In this document: one piece after another, positions 1 through 9,719 of the stretch
Position numbering within the stretch: position 1 is the first letter of the stretch
Layout of the letters: every line of letters begins with the position of its first letter
Origin: CAWCBH01 sp963793785
GTDB lineage: Bacteria > Actinomycetota > Thermoleophilia > Solirubrobacterales > 70-9
Assembly: GCA_963793785.1 (NCBI GenBank)
Contig: CAWCBH010000003.1
Coordinates: forward strand, 868,001-932,000
Direction of reading: 5' to 3'
Length of the DNA stretch: 64,000 nucleotides
Position numbers and translations under genes: made by a program
Notes under the pieces: model-generated
Databases searched by the model: none
What the model was told of the DNA's origin: nothing
What the model saw: the letters and a program-made list of their open reading frames with translations, nothing else

Positions 1-267
1 GGCCTCCAGCATTCGAGCCTGGGAGAGGTCGCGGGGGGCTCGCCGGATCAGAACGCGGCCGCAGCCCGGGGCGTTCTGGACGGCGAGGCGGGAGCACGCC
101 GCGATCTGGCGGTGCTGAATGCCGCGGCGGCGATCTACGTCGGCGGCCGGGCACGGGACCTGCGCAGTGGCGTCGAGGCCGCGCAGCAGGCAATCGACTC
201 CGGGGCCGCCGGGGATGTGCTGACGCGGCTGGTCGAGCTCAGCGCGCGCCTCGGATCGGCCTCCTAG
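1..267 (+). CDS. trpD: Anthranilate phosphoribosyltransferase, C-terminal part (5' end outside window)
   Basis: The frame is open from base 1 and encodes the last 88 residues, ending in TAG. It transfers phosphoribosyl from PRPP to anthranilate, the second step of tryptophan synthesis. The segment LDGEAGARRDLAVLNAAAA matches the conserved C-terminal TrpD stretch (LDGxxGxxRDxxxLNAA), followed by the usual EAxxAIDSGAA helix. It lies 22 nt before trpC on the same strand, as in many trp operons. The N-terminal and PRPP-binding parts are not visible. Confidence 0.9.
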   Translation, partial: GLQHSSLGEVAGGSPDQNAAAARGVLDGEAGARRDLAVLNAAAAIYVGGRARDLRSGVEAAQQAIDSGAAGDVLTRLVELSARLGSAS

Positions 268-271
268 CGAC

Positions 272-277
272 TAGGGT
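272..277 (+). promoter_or_regulatory. Candidate -10 box for trpC (leaderless type)
   Basis: TAGGGT lies 12 nt before the GTG start of trpC and just after the trpD stop. It fits the actinobacterial TANNNT -10 consensus, and the predicted transcript would have almost no 5' leader. No -35 element is obvious. Confidence 0.4.
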
Positions 278-289
278 CTGGCCCATCAA

Positions 290-1096
290 GTGGCAGCCAT
301 CGAGCAGCTGATCTCAGCGGCGCGGGAGGGAGTCGAGCGCCGGCGGCAGCAGGTGCCCCTGGAGGATCTCGAATCCAGGCTGCACAGCCGTGGCGAGGAC
401 CGCCCTTTCAACGAAGCCCTCGTTCGTCCGGGCTTGTCGCTGATCGCCGAGTTCAAGCGCCGCTCGCCGAGCGCTGGCTCGATCGCGGTCGGCGCCTCGA
501 TCTCGGAACGGGTTCGCGCTTACGAGCGCGGCGGCGCGGCAGCGCTGTCGATTCTCACCGACGAGGTCCACTTCGACGGCTCACTGGAGGACCTCAACGC
601 CGCTCGCGGCGCCTGTGATCTGCCGATCCTTCGCAAGGACTTCATCGTCGACCGCTATCAGCTATTCGAGGCTGCGGCGAGCGGCGCCGACGCGGTGTTG
701 CTGATCGTCAGGGCGCTCAGCGACGACGAGCTGGCCGGTCTGCAGGCAGACGCACGGTCGCTCGACCTCGACTGCCTGGTCGAGGTCCATACCGCGGAGG
801 AGCTCGAGCGCGCCCTCGAGCAGGACGCCGAGGTGATCGGGATCAACAACCGCGACCTCGACGAGCAGAGCGTCGACGTCAACACGACCTACGAGCTGAT
901 GCCCGACGTTCCGGCCGGCAAGACCGTCGTCGCCGAGAGCGGCATCTCCAATCGGGCTCAGCTCGACGAGCTGGAGCGAGTGGGGGTCGATGCCGTTCTG
1001 ATCGGCGAGGCGCTGATGCGCGCCGCCGACGCCGAGGCGATGACCCGCGAGCTGGCCGGCAACGACGAAGGCACCCGCGAGCACCCGCTGCCCTGA
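290..1096 (+). CDS. trpC: Indole-3-glycerol phosphate synthase
   Basis: 268 residues, the normal size for a monofunctional TrpC barrel. It closes the ring of CdRP to indole-3-glycerol phosphate with loss of CO2 and water. Catalytic residues are in place: Glu54 and Lys56 in LIAEFKRRSPS, Lys116 in LRKDFIVD, the Asn in IGINNRDL, and the Glu of VVAESGI. The phosphate-binding end is AVLIGEALMRA. The GTG start gives a typical N-terminus and sits 12 nt after a TAGGGT box. It follows trpD, but the next trp gene (trpF) is separated from it by a gene on the other strand. Confidence 0.97.
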   Translation: MAAIEQLISAAREGVERRRQQVPLEDLESRLHSRGEDRPFNEALVRPGLSLIAEFKRRSPSAGSIAVGASISERVRAYERGGAAALSILTDEVHFDGSLEDLNAARGACDLPILRKDFIVDRYQLFEAAASGADAVLLIVRALSDDELAGLQADARSLDLDCLVEVHTAEELERALEQDAEVIGINNRDLDEQSVDVNTTYELMPDVPAGKTVVAESGISNRAQLDELERVGVDAVLIGEALMRAADAEAMTRELAGNDEGTREHPLP

Positions 1097-1099
1097 GGG

Positions 1100-1462
1100 T
1101 CAGCGCCGGGCGAGTAGCGCGACGCCGGCGCCGGCTGCTCCGACCGCGGCGAGGACGCCGGGGAGCCGTTTGCTCGGCGGGATGTCTCCCCACTCGACCA
1201 GCTGCAGCGCCGTGTCGAGAACGTCGCTGGCAACGCCGGCTCCGATCCAGGGAGCGACGTCGCCACCCCGCGCGATTGCCCCCAGGGTCCCAAGGCCCAA
1301 AACCGTGTCGCGGGTTCCGTAGAGGCGGAGGGTGAGTCGCACGGGAGGCTTTTCGGCGTCATCGCCCATCAGCACGTCGCCGAGGCGCTCCGGAGCGGAC
1401 ATCATCCCGACCCCGAAAGCGAGGCGGCCCAGCGCGTAGATCGCTTCGGAGCCGATCTGCAC
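1100..1462 (-). CDS. Small membrane protein of unknown function
   Basis: 120 residues from a GTG start. I do not recognise a named family with certainty. It has an Arg-Leu-Tyr-Gly-Thr-Arg core (TLRLYGTRDTVLGLGTL) and two or three hydrophobic stretches, the last being LAAVGAAGAGVALLARR, so it is probably membrane-bound. It lies antisense to the trp genes between trpC (3 nt away) and trpF. On its own strand a TAGCCT -10 box (1469-1474) ends 6 nt before the GTG, which supports this start and an independent transcript. Confidence 0.7.
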   Translation of the reverse strand: MQIGSEAIYALGRLAFGVGMMSAPERLGDVLMGDDAEKPPVRLTLRLYGTRDTVLGLGTLGAIARGGDVAPWIGAGVASDVLDTALQLVEWGDIPPSKRLPGVLAAVGAAGAGVALLARR

Positions 1463-1468
1463 GAGAAC

Positions 1469-1474
1469 AGGCTA
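1469..1474 (-). promoter_or_regulatory. Candidate -10 box of the antisense membrane gene
   Basis: TAGCCT on the minus strand, 6 nt before the GTG start at 1462. This places the transcription start at the start codon. Confidence 0.4.
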
Positions 1475-1516
1475 TGTCAACCGTCCTGGCCGCAGGGAGC
1501 CGGTCAGCCGCTCGCG

Positions 1517-1522
1517 TACCCT
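1517..1522 (+). promoter_or_regulatory. Candidate -10 box for trpF
   Basis: TACCCT, 7 nt before the GTG start of trpF. It implies that trpFBA has its own leaderless promoter, which makes sense because an antisense gene separates it from trpDC. Confidence 0.45.
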
Positions 1523-1529
1523 TGACCTC

Positions 1530-2165
1530 GTGAAGGTCAAGATCTGCGGCATCACCAACCTCGGCGACGCTGCCGAGGCGGTCCGCCTGGGCGCCTGGGC
1601 CATCGGGCTCGTCCACGATGCCTCGAGCCCGCGTGTCTGCGCAGCCGATGAGGCGACCCGGATCGGTGCTGCGATGCGGCGCCGCTGCGAAGTGGCCGGC
1701 GTGTTCGTCAACCCGACCCTGGATGAGGTCGCGAAGGCGGTCGAGGACGCCGGTTTGACGATGGTCCAGCTCAGCGGCGACGAGGGGCCGTCGTTTTGCA
1801 CCGAGGTGGCGCGGCGGACGGGGGTCAAGGTCACCAAGGCGATCCACGTCGCCAGCGCCGCCGACGTCCACGGCGCCGAGGTCTACAGGACGAACTTTCA
1901 CCTCTTCGACACCGCTCGCCGGGGCAGCTGGGGAGGCACCGGCGAGAGCTTCGACTGGAACCTGCTCCGCGACCGCCGCTCGCAGGTGCCGATGGTTCTC
2001 GCGGGAGGGTTGCGGCCCGCCAACGTGGCCGATGCGATCGACGCCGTGCGCCCGTTTGCGATCGACGTCTCCAGCGGTGTCGAGGCGGAGCCGGGGATCA
2101 AGGACCACGGCCTGCTGGCGGAGCTCTTCGAGGCCGCGCGGGCCGCGAGCCCGCAGGCCGTATGA
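1530..2165 (+). CDS. trpF: Phosphoribosylanthranilate isomerase
   Basis: 211 residues. It carries out the Amadori rearrangement of phosphoribosylanthranilate to CdRP. The N-terminal MKVKICGIT holds the catalytic Cys6, and Asp127 in HLFDT is the matching general acid. The C-terminal IDVSSGVE segment binds substrate phosphate. The GTG start gives the canonical N-terminus. The TGA stop overlaps the trpB ATG by 4 nt (ATGA), so the two are probably translationally coupled. Confidence 0.97.
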   Translation: MKVKICGITNLGDAAEAVRLGAWAIGLVHDASSPRVCAADEATRIGAAMRRRCEVAGVFVNPTLDEVAKAVEDAGLTMVQLSGDEGPSFCTEVARRTGVKVTKAIHVASAADVHGAEVYRTNFHLFDTARRGSWGGTGESFDWNLLRDRRSQVPMVLAGGLRPANVADAIDAVRPFAIDVSSGVEAEPGIKDHGLLAELFEAARAASPQAV

Positions 2166-3337
2166 ACGCTGCGAGCGGCGCCGTTCCGACTCGCTTCGGT
2201 CCCTACGGTGGCCGCTACGTCCCCGAGACGCTGATCGCGGCGCTGGACGAGCTGTCCTCGGCCTGGAGCCAGGCCCGCTCCGATCCGGGGTTCGCTGCGC
2301 AGCTGGACCAGCTCAACCGCGACTTCGTCGGCCGGCCGACGCCGCTCTATCGCGCCGCGGCCCTCTCCGAGCGAGTCGGGCGGACCGTCTACCTGAAGCG
2401 GGAAGACCTGGCCCACACGGGAGCGCACAAGATCAACAACGCGCTCGGGCAGGCGCTGCTGGCGCAGCGGATGGGCAAGACCCGGGTGATCGCGGAGACC
2501 GGCGCCGGTCAGCACGGCGTGGCGACCGCCACCGCCTGCGCATTGCTCGGGCTCCAATGCGTCGTCTACATGGGCACCGAGGACATCCGCCGCCAGCGTC
2601 CCAACGTCGAGCGGATGGACCTGATGGGCGCCGAGGTGATCGCGGTCGACGCCGGAGCGAGGACGCTGAAGGAGGCGGTCAGCGCCGCGATCCGCGACTG
2701 GGTCGCCAACGTGGAGTCGACGCATTACGTGATCGGCTCGGTCGTCGGACCGGCTCCCTTTCCGGCCTTGGTGCGAGATCTGCAGCGGGTGATCGGAGAC
2801 GAGGCCCGCGAGCAGGCCCTGGCCGTCGAGGGCGCATTGCCCGCAAGGGTGATCGCCTGCGTCGGTGGCGGCTCCAACGCGATCGGGATCTTCACCGCCT
2901 TCCTCGACGACGACGTCGAGTTGATCGGAGTCGAGGCGGCCGGGGAGGGGATCGACAGCGGCCGCCACGGAGCCTCGCTGCACGCCGGCTCGGTGGGTGT
3001 GCTGCACGGCGCCCTGTCCTCGATCCTCGCCGACGAAGACGGTCAGATCCTCGAGGCGCACTCGGTCTCTGCCGGCCTTGACTATCCGGGGGTCGGGCCC
3101 GAGCACGCTCACCTGCGCGACACCGGACGAGCCGCCTACGCCGCGGTAACCGACGAGCAGGCCCTGGCGGCGTTCGCGGAGCTTTCGCGCCTGGAGGGGA
3201 TCGTGCCGGCGCTGGAGCCGGCCCACGCGATTGCCTGGCTGCTGGAGAATCCCGGCACGGACGGCTTTGACGTCCTGTGTCTGTCCGGACGCGGCGACAA
3301 GGACCTGGCCGAGGTGCTGGAGCGGACCGGTGGCTGA
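2162..3337 (+). CDS. trpB: Tryptophan synthase beta subunit
   Basis: 391 residues. It condenses indole with serine in a PLP-dependent reaction and partners TrpA. The PLP lysine is Lys90 in [23 protein letters not shown] is the conserved catalytic loop and [12 protein letters not shown] binds the cofactor phosphate. The frame is open further upstream, but only the ATG overlapping the trpF stop gives the usual start [14 protein letters not shown]. The stop overlaps the trpA GTG by 8 nt. Confidence 0.98.
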   Translation: MNAASGAVPTRFGPYGGRYVPETLIAALDELSSAWSQARSDPGFAAQLDQLNRDFVGRPTPLYRAAALSERVGRTVYLKREDLAHTGAHKINNALGQALLAQRMGKTRVIAETGAGQHGVATATACALLGLQCVVYMGTEDIRRQRPNVERMDLMGAEVIAVDAGARTLKEAVSAAIRDWVANVESTHYVIGSVVGPAPFPALVRDLQRVIGDEAREQALAVEGALPARVIACVGGGSNAIGIFTAFLDDDVELIGVEAAGEGIDSGRHGASLHAGSVGVLHGALSSILADEDGQILEAHSVSAGLDYPGVGPEHAHLRDTGRAAYAAVTDEQALAAFAELSRLEGIVPALEPAHAIAWLLENPGTDGFDVLCLSGRGDKDLAEVLERTGG

Positions 3338-4154
3338 GGCAACGCTGACGGGTGTCGATCGGATCGCCGGCGCCTTTGCGAGCGCCCGCGACGAGGGCCG
3401 GGCGGCGCTGATGCCGTACCTGATGGGCGGATTCCCCGACCACGACGCATCGCTGGCGATCGCCGGCGCCTTCGCGGATTCCGGCGCCGACCTGATCGAG
3501 CTGGGGGTCCCGTTCTCGGACCCGCTCGCCGACGGCCCGGTGATCCACGCCGCCGGAGTCGCCGCCCTGGCGGCCGGGGCGACGCTCGACTCGAGCCTCG
3601 AGCTCTGCACGGCGGTAGCCGACCGGGCACCGGTCGTGTTGATGGCCTACGCGAACATGGTCCTCGCCGGCGGCGGCGCGGCAGCGTTTGCCGAGCGGGC
3701 CGCCGCGGCGGGCGCTGCCGGCGCGATCGTCCCCGACCTGCCACTGGAGGAGGCCGAGGAGACCCGCAAGGCCCTCGAGGCCGCCGGGCTGGCCTCGGTG
3801 CCGATGCTCGCGCCGACCACCCCGGCCGAGCGGCGCGCCGGCATCTGCACGGCCGCGACCGGGTTTGTCTATCTCGTCTCCGACGTCGGCACGACCGGGG
3901 AGCGGGCGCAGCTTCCGGCCAGCCTCGGCACGCTCGCCGCAGAGGTGAGGCGGATCGCCACGGTTCCGGTCGCAGTCGGCTTCGGGGTCGGCAGCCCCGC
4001 GCAGGCCGCGGCGGTCGGGGAGGTCGCGGACGGCGTCATCATCGGCAGCCGGCTGGTGAGGGCGATCGCGGAGGCGGACTCGACCGCGGCCGCCGTTGCC
4101 GAGGTGAGCGACTTCCTGCGCCGGACGCGCGACGCCCTCGGCGGCGCTGACTAG
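3330..4154 (+). CDS. trpA: Tryptophan synthase alpha subunit
   Basis: 274 residues. It cleaves indole-3-glycerol phosphate to indole, which is channelled to TrpB. The catalytic pair Glu57 and Asp68 lies in [16 protein letters not shown] with the family spacing of 11. The phosphate-binding loop is [11 protein letters not shown]. Upstream ATG codons in this frame lie inside trpB, so the GTG overlapping the trpB stop by 8 nt is chosen. It is the last gene of the trpFBA unit. Confidence 0.97.
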   Translation: MAEATLTGVDRIAGAFASARDEGRAALMPYLMGGFPDHDASLAIAGAFADSGADLIELGVPFSDPLADGPVIHAAGVAALAAGATLDSSLELCTAVADRAPVVLMAYANMVLAGGGAAAFAERAAAAGAAGAIVPDLPLEEAEETRKALEAAGLASVPMLAPTTPAERRAGICTAATGFVYLVSDVGTTGERAQLPASLGTLAAEVRRIATVPVAVGFGVGSPAQAAAVGEVADGVIIGSRLVRAIAEADSTAAAVAEVSDFLRRTRDALGGAD

Positions 4155-4157
4155 AAT
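4152..4157 (+). promoter_or_regulatory. Candidate -10 box for the 53-residue membrane protein
   Basis: TAGAAT overlaps the trpA stop region and ends 6 nt before the ATG at 4164. It predicts a leaderless transcript. Confidence 0.4.
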
Positions 4158-4163
4158 CGCCAC

Positions 4164-4325
4164 ATGACGCTCGTCGTGAGCCTGTTCGCAGCGATCGTGG
4201 CGATGACGTTCTCCTACGCGATCGGCCAGGGGGGACCGGTCGCCGGCCTCGTCTTCCTGACGGTCCTCTTCTGCGGCGCCTTCCTGCGGGTGCTTGAGCC
4301 GTTGCTCGAGAAGCTGCGCCCCTAG
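4164..4325 (+). CDS. Very small two-helix membrane protein, unknown function
   Basis: 53 residues starting MTLVVSLFAAIVAMTFSYAI. Two hydrophobic helices (about residues 2-20 and 25-43) flank a GQGGP turn, and the tail is amphipathic and basic (EPLLEKLRP). I recognise no family. Support comes from the TAGAAT box 6 nt upstream, good third-position GC, and exact packing. Its TAG stop shares the palindrome CTAG with the stop of the convergent methyltransferase gene. It could be the last member of the trp transcript. Confidence 0.6.
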   Translation: MTLVVSLFAAIVAMTFSYAIGQGGPVAGLVFLTVLFCGAFLRVLEPLLEKLRP

Positions 4326-5137
4326 GCGCGCGTAGCCACAACCTCCAGGTACTCGGCCGGGGCGATCATTCCCCGCTCCCCGCCGATGTCGTGCTTCTCG
4401 ATCATCTTGCGGTAGTCGCCCTCGAGCGCCGCGGCTCCCTCCTCGCCGACTCGTTCGAAGGCCATCTTGGTCGGCCCGAACCACTCGCGGAAATACTCGA
4501 TGCAGTGATCGACCGACTCAAACGGCTGGCGGAAGATCCGCCGCTCGCAGCGCAGGTCCGAGATCCCGTCGCCGAACAGCTCCCGAACCCGCTCCTCGGT
4601 GCCCCAGGCGACCGGCGGGGTCAGACCCGGGGGAGGCGGTGCGTGGCTGGCGGTGGCCTTGAAGAAGTCGCCGACGAAGCCCTCCGGGGTCCAGTTGCTC
4701 ATCCCGATCTTGCCTCCCGGCCTGCAGACGCGGAGCAACTCGGCGGCGGCCTTCTCCTGGTCGGGAGCGAACATCGCCCCGAAGACAGAGAGCACGGTGT
4801 CGAAGCTGCCGTCCTCGAAGGGAAGCTGCTGGGCGTCTCCCTCGACGAACTCGATCTCCATCCCTTCGGCTGCGGCCCGCTTGCGCCCGCTCTCGAGCAG
4901 GCTGGGAACGAAATCGAGCCCGGTGACGTCGCCCCAGGTGCGGCGCCCGGCGGCGATCGCCGCATTGCCGCTGCCGCAGGCAACGTCGAGAACCCGATCC
5001 CGGGGCGACATGTCCACGGCCTCGGCGAGGTTCTCGGAGACCGGCATGACGATGGTGCCGATCTTGGCGAAGTCCCCTGCCGACCAGACCTTCTGCTGGA
5101 TCTCGGTGACCGCTTGGAAATCAGGCTGCTCGCTCAT
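4322..5137 (-). CDS. SAM-dependent class I methyltransferase
   Basis: 271 residues with the Rossmann methyltransferase motifs in order: VLDVACGSGNAAIAA (motif I), GLDFVPSLL (motif II acidic end), FVEGDAQQLPFEDGSFD (motifs III-IV) and LLRVCRPGGKIG (motif V). It resembles the UbiE/COQ5-like Methyltransf_11 and _25 groups. The substrate cannot be told from the sequence. A purine-rich AAAGGA lies 9 nt before the ATG, so this gene has a leader. It is convergent with the small membrane gene and divergent from pfkA. Confidence 0.85.
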   Translation of the reverse strand: MSEQPDFQAVTEIQQKVWSAGDFAKIGTIVMPVSENLAEAVDMSPRDRVLDVACGSGNAAIAAGRRTWGDVTGLDFVPSLLESGRKRAAAEGMEIEFVEGDAQQLPFEDGSFDTVLSVFGAMFAPDQEKAAAELLRVCRPGGKIGMSNWTPEGFVGDFFKATASHAPPPPGLTPPVAWGTEERVRELFGDGISDLRCERRIFRQPFESVDHCIEYFREWFGPTKMAFERVGEEGAAALEGDYRKMIEKHDIGGERGMIAPAEYLEVVATRA

Positions 5138-5172
5138 GCAAATCCTTTCGTCTTGGGGCGGTGATGCGAAGC

Positions 5173-5178
5173 TATCGT
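5173..5178 (+). promoter_or_regulatory. Candidate -10 box for the phosphofructokinase gene
   Basis: TATCGT ends 6 nt before the ATG at 5185. It falls inside the alternative upstream start region (5161/5164) and therefore supports the downstream ATG. Confidence 0.35.
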
Positions 5179-5184
5179 GACGGG

Positions 5185-6210
5185 ATGCGCATCGGAGTCC
5201 TCACTGGGGGCGGGGACTGCCCCGGCCTCAACGCGGTGATCCGAGCGATCGTCCGCAAGGGGGTGGGCGAGTACGGGCACGAGTTCGTCGGCTACCGGGA
5301 CGGCTGGAGGGGCCCGCTGGAAGATGACTCACGACCGCTGGGAATTCCCGAGGTGCGGGGGATCCTGCCCCGCGGCGGCACGATCCTCGGCTCGTCGCGG
5401 ACCAACCCGATGCAGGAGGAGGGAGGGGTCGAGCGCCTGCGCGAGAACCTCGCCGGCGCCGGCGTCGACGGCCTGATCGCGATCGGCGGTGAGGACACCC
5501 TCGGTGTCGCCAATCGTCTGCACGAGGACGGGGTCCGGATAGTCGGGGTCCCGAAGACGATCGACAACGATCTCGGCTCGACCGACTACACCTTTGGCTT
5601 CGACACCGCCGTCAACATTGCGATGGAGGCGGTCGACCGCCTGCACACCACCGCCGAGAGCCATCACCGGGTCCTGATCGTCGAGGTGATGGGCCGCCAC
5701 GCAGGGTGGATCGCCTTCCACGCCGGGTTGGCCGGGGGCGCCAACGTGATCCTGATTCCCGAGCTGCCGTTCGACCTGCAGCGCGTCTGCGACTACATCG
5801 AGCGCCGTTTCGAGAGCGAGTACTCGCCGATCATCGTCGTCGCCGAGGGAGCCGCCCCGCGCGGCGGCGTCCCGGAGGTGGAAGGTGCGCCCCGAGACGC
5901 CTTCGGCCACGTCCGCCTCGGCGGCATCGCCCACTGGCTGGAGGGGGAGATCGAGCGACGGACCGGCAAGGAGGCCCGGGCGACCGTGCTCGGCCACGTA
6001 CAGAGAGGTGGAACGCCGACCGCGTTCGACCGCGTCCTGGCAACGCGCTTCGGGCTGCACGCGATCGACGCCGCTCACGAGGGACGGTGGGGGACGATGA
6101 CCTCGCTGCAGGGCGTCGAGATCCGCCTTGTCGACCTGACCGAGGCCACTTCGGAGCTGAAGCTGGTCCCGGAGTCGCTTTACCGTGAAGCCGAGGTGTT
6201 CTTCGGCTAG
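5185..6210 (+). CDS. pfkA: 6-phosphofructokinase with pyrophosphate-type active-site residues
   Basis: 341 residues from the ATG that gives MRIGVLTGGGDCPGLNAVIR. Earlier in-frame starts at 5161/5164 add an atypical tail. It phosphorylates fructose 6-phosphate. The residues that separate donor use in this family are Asp104 (IGGEDTLG) and Lys124 (VPKTIDND). ATP enzymes such as E. coli PfkA have Gly at both places. Asp104/Lys124 is the signature of PPi-dependent enzymes such as that of Amycolatopsis methanolica (about 340 residues). TIDND carries the catalytic Asp127. I infer a PPi-dependent, reversible enzyme. It overlaps the next gene by 26 nt. Confidence 0.93.
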   Translation: MRIGVLTGGGDCPGLNAVIRAIVRKGVGEYGHEFVGYRDGWRGPLEDDSRPLGIPEVRGILPRGGTILGSSRTNPMQEEGGVERLRENLAGAGVDGLIAIGGEDTLGVANRLHEDGVRIVGVPKTIDNDLGSTDYTFGFDTAVNIAMEAVDRLHTTAESHHRVLIVEVMGRHAGWIAFHAGLAGGANVILIPELPFDLQRVCDYIERRFESEYSPIIVVAEGAAPRGGVPEVEGAPRDAFGHVRLGGIAHWLEGEIERRTGKEARATVLGHVQRGGTPTAFDRVLATRFGLHAIDAAHEGRWGTMTSLQGVEIRLVDLTEATSELKLVPESLYREAEVFFG

Positions 6211-7258
6211 GTGGCTGGGGGTCGGGGCCCTGGCGATCGCGCTGGCGGCGATCGCGACGGGTTGTGGGGGCGGCGGCTCCGGAGACGGAGCGGTGACCGT
6301 CTACGTCAGCGTTCCGCTGCAGGGAGCTCGTGGTGCCGAGGGGCGGGCGATCGCCGACGGCGCCCGGCAAGCGTTGCGGCAGGCCGGCGGCAGGGCCGGC
6401 GAGCTCGAGGTTCGCGCAGTCGTCCTCGACGACACCGGCGGGTCGGAGATCTGGAGCCCGGTGCAGACCGCGGCCAACGCCCGCCGGGCAGCCGAGGACT
6501 CCAGCACGATCGCCTACATCGGCGAGCTCGACTCCGGCGCCAGTCGGGTCTCGATGCCGATCACCAACCAGGCCGGGATCGTCCAGGTCTCGCCCGGCAG
6601 CACCGCGGTCGATCTGACCCGGGAGACTCCCGCCGCCTCACCGGAGCGCTACCGACCCAACGGTGACCGTACCTTTGCCCGTCTCGTGCCCGACGACGAG
6701 ATTCAGGCGCGGGCGGCGGCGGTCCTGGCCGAAGACCTCGAGGCCCGGCGGGTGGCGGTCTCTGCGGACGGTTCGCAGTTCGGCGAGTCGCTGGCCGATG
6801 CGTTTCGCGAGGAGCTTGCGGCCCGCGGCCTGCGAGGGGTGGAGGCGGCCGGTGAGGGCTACGACGTCGTCTACTACGCAGGTGCGGACCGAAAGGCCTT
6901 TCGCGCCACGACCCTGAGCGGCCCCGCCGTGCCCCTGATGGCCTCCGATGCGGTCCGCCCCTTCGTGTCAAGCCTCTGCACCGGCTTGCCCGCACCGCTG
7001 TATCTCACCTCGCCCTACGTTCGGCCCCTCACCGCCTACGGCTACGAGGCGATGTCACTGCTGCTGGATGCGATCCGGCGCGGTGGCACCGACCGGGGCG
7101 CGGTCCTCGACGAGGTCCTGGCCACCGAGAACCGGGCCTCGCGACTCGGCAGTTACTCGATCGACGGCTTCGGCGACGCGACCCTCGACCGGATCGGCGT
7201 CGAGTCGGTCCGCGACTGCCGGCGGCGCCCCGAGCCGGCGATCGAGGCGCCGCGCTAG
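6185..7258 (+). CDS. Periplasmic-binding-protein-type lipoprotein (branched-chain amino-acid type)
   Basis: 357 residues from a GTG inside the end of pfkA. The N-terminus is a lipoprotein signal: basic MKPRCSSARW, a hydrophobic core, and lipobox IATGC with Cys27 followed by a Gly run. The mature part resembles type I periplasmic binding proteins (LivJ/LivK, Peripla_BP_6). It shows VTVYVSVPLQG near the start, a DDTGG ligand-site segment, IAYIGELDSGASR, and a second-lobe VAVSADGSQFGES. No permease or ATPase gene is next to it, so the ligand and partner are unknown. The 26-nt overlap suggests co-transcription with pfkA. Confidence 0.75.
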   Translation: MKPRCSSARWLGVGALAIALAAIATGCGGGGSGDGAVTVYVSVPLQGARGAEGRAIADGARQALRQAGGRAGELEVRAVVLDDTGGSEIWSPVQTAANARRAAEDSSTIAYIGELDSGASRVSMPITNQAGIVQVSPGSTAVDLTRETPAASPERYRPNGDRTFARLVPDDEIQARAAAVLAEDLEARRVAVSADGSQFGESLADAFREELAARGLRGVEAAGEGYDVVYYAGADRKAFRATTLSGPAVPLMASDAVRPFVSSLCTGLPAPLYLTSPYVRPLTAYGYEAMSLLLDAIRRGGTDRGAVLDEVLATENRASRLGSYSIDGFGDATLDRIGVESVRDCRRRPEPAIEAPR

Positions 7259-8159
7259 AGGAGGTCGCGCAACGCCGGCTCCAGCTCCGGGTGGCGGAAG
7301 CCGTAGCCGAGGTCCTGGGTGCGGCGCGGGATCACCCGGGCGCTGCTCTTGGCGGTGTGGTCGGCCGCCTCCTTGCCGAGGATCAGGTTCACCGCCAGGC
7401 CGGGGGTGGGGAGGAGGGCGGGGCGCCCCAGCGCCCGGCCGAGCGCCTTCGAGAACTCGCGGTTGGAGACCGGGTTGGGGGCGGCGGCGTTGACGATCCC
7501 ATTGACAGTCTCGTTGTCGAGCGCCCAGAGCAGGATCCCGATCTCGTCCTCGAGGTGGATCCACGACATGTATTGGGCCCCGCCGGCCAAGGGTCCCCCG
7601 ACGCCGAGCTTGAAGGGGGTCAGCAACCGCTTCAGGAGCCCGCTCTCGGGGTTCAGGACCAGGCCGGTTCGGACGATCACCAGGCGCACGCCCGACGCCG
7701 ATGCCTCCGCGGCGGCTCGCTCCCATTCCTGGACGACCTGGGCGGCGAAGTCAGAGCCCGGGGGCGTCGACTCGTCGACCAGGCTGTCGCCGCGATCCCC
7801 GTAGAAGCCGATCGCCGATTGGTTGATAAGCACCTTCGGCTTGCGCTCGAGCGCCGCGATCGCCTGTACGAGGTTGCGGGTGCCGGTCCGCCGGGAGTCC
7901 ATGATCCGCTGCTTGGAGTCGTCGGTCCAGCGCTGGTCGATCGGCTCTCCGACGAGGTTGACGACGCCGTCCACCTGCTCGAAGGCCTCCGCGGGAGGCC
8001 GCTCGCTGGTCGGCTCCCAGGCGTGCCAGCGGACAGTCGGGTTCGCAGTTCGAGACTTGCCGGGGTCGCGGCTCAGCCCGGCGACCTCGTCCCCCCGGGC
8101 CAGGAGGGCGTCGCAGAGCGCCGACCCGATCGCACCGCTGGCGCCGGTGACCAGGATTC

Positions 8160-8163
<4 letters not shown>
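7255..8163 (-). CDS. TIGR01777 family NAD-dependent epimerase-like protein
   Basis: 302 residues, an extended short-chain dehydrogenase/reductase. MRILVTGASGAIGSAL is the NAD(P)-binding Rossmann motif. INQSAIGFYGDRGD holds the Ser and Tyr active-site region, and SWIHLEDEI and NAAAPNPVSNREF are hallmarks of the YfcH/TIGR01777 group. The C-terminal DUF1731-like part (RALGRPALLPTPGLAVNLILG) is present. The substrate of this group is not established. Its ATG overlaps the malic enzyme stop by 4 nt, so the two form an operon on the minus strand. Confidence 0.88.
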
Positions 8164-9623
<1,460 letters not shown>

Positions 9624-9632
9624 GGGGCGGCG

Positions 9633-9638
9633 ATTCTA
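9633..9638 (-). promoter_or_regulatory. Candidate -10 box for the malic enzyme operon
   Basis: TAGAAT on the minus strand, 9 nt before the ATG at 9623. Confidence 0.4.
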
Positions 9639-9680
9639 CGCACGCCGGAGAATCCGCCCGTGTGGGGCGAAAACGGCCGA

Positions 9681-9719
9681 GTGGCGCATTTGTATCGCTA
9701 TGCGAGACAAAAGCGCCAC
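9681..9719. repeat. 39-bp imperfect palindrome, copy 1, spanning the DUF559 gene start
   Basis: The element begins GTGGCGC and ends GCGCCAC. Inside, TTTGTATCGC is mirrored by GCGAGACAAA, so it reads nearly the same on both strands. The likely ATG of the DUF559/AbiEi gene (9700) lies at its centre. A second copy of the same length lies at 10546-10584. It could be an operator, a REP-like repeat or the end of a mobile unit. Confidence 0.75.
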
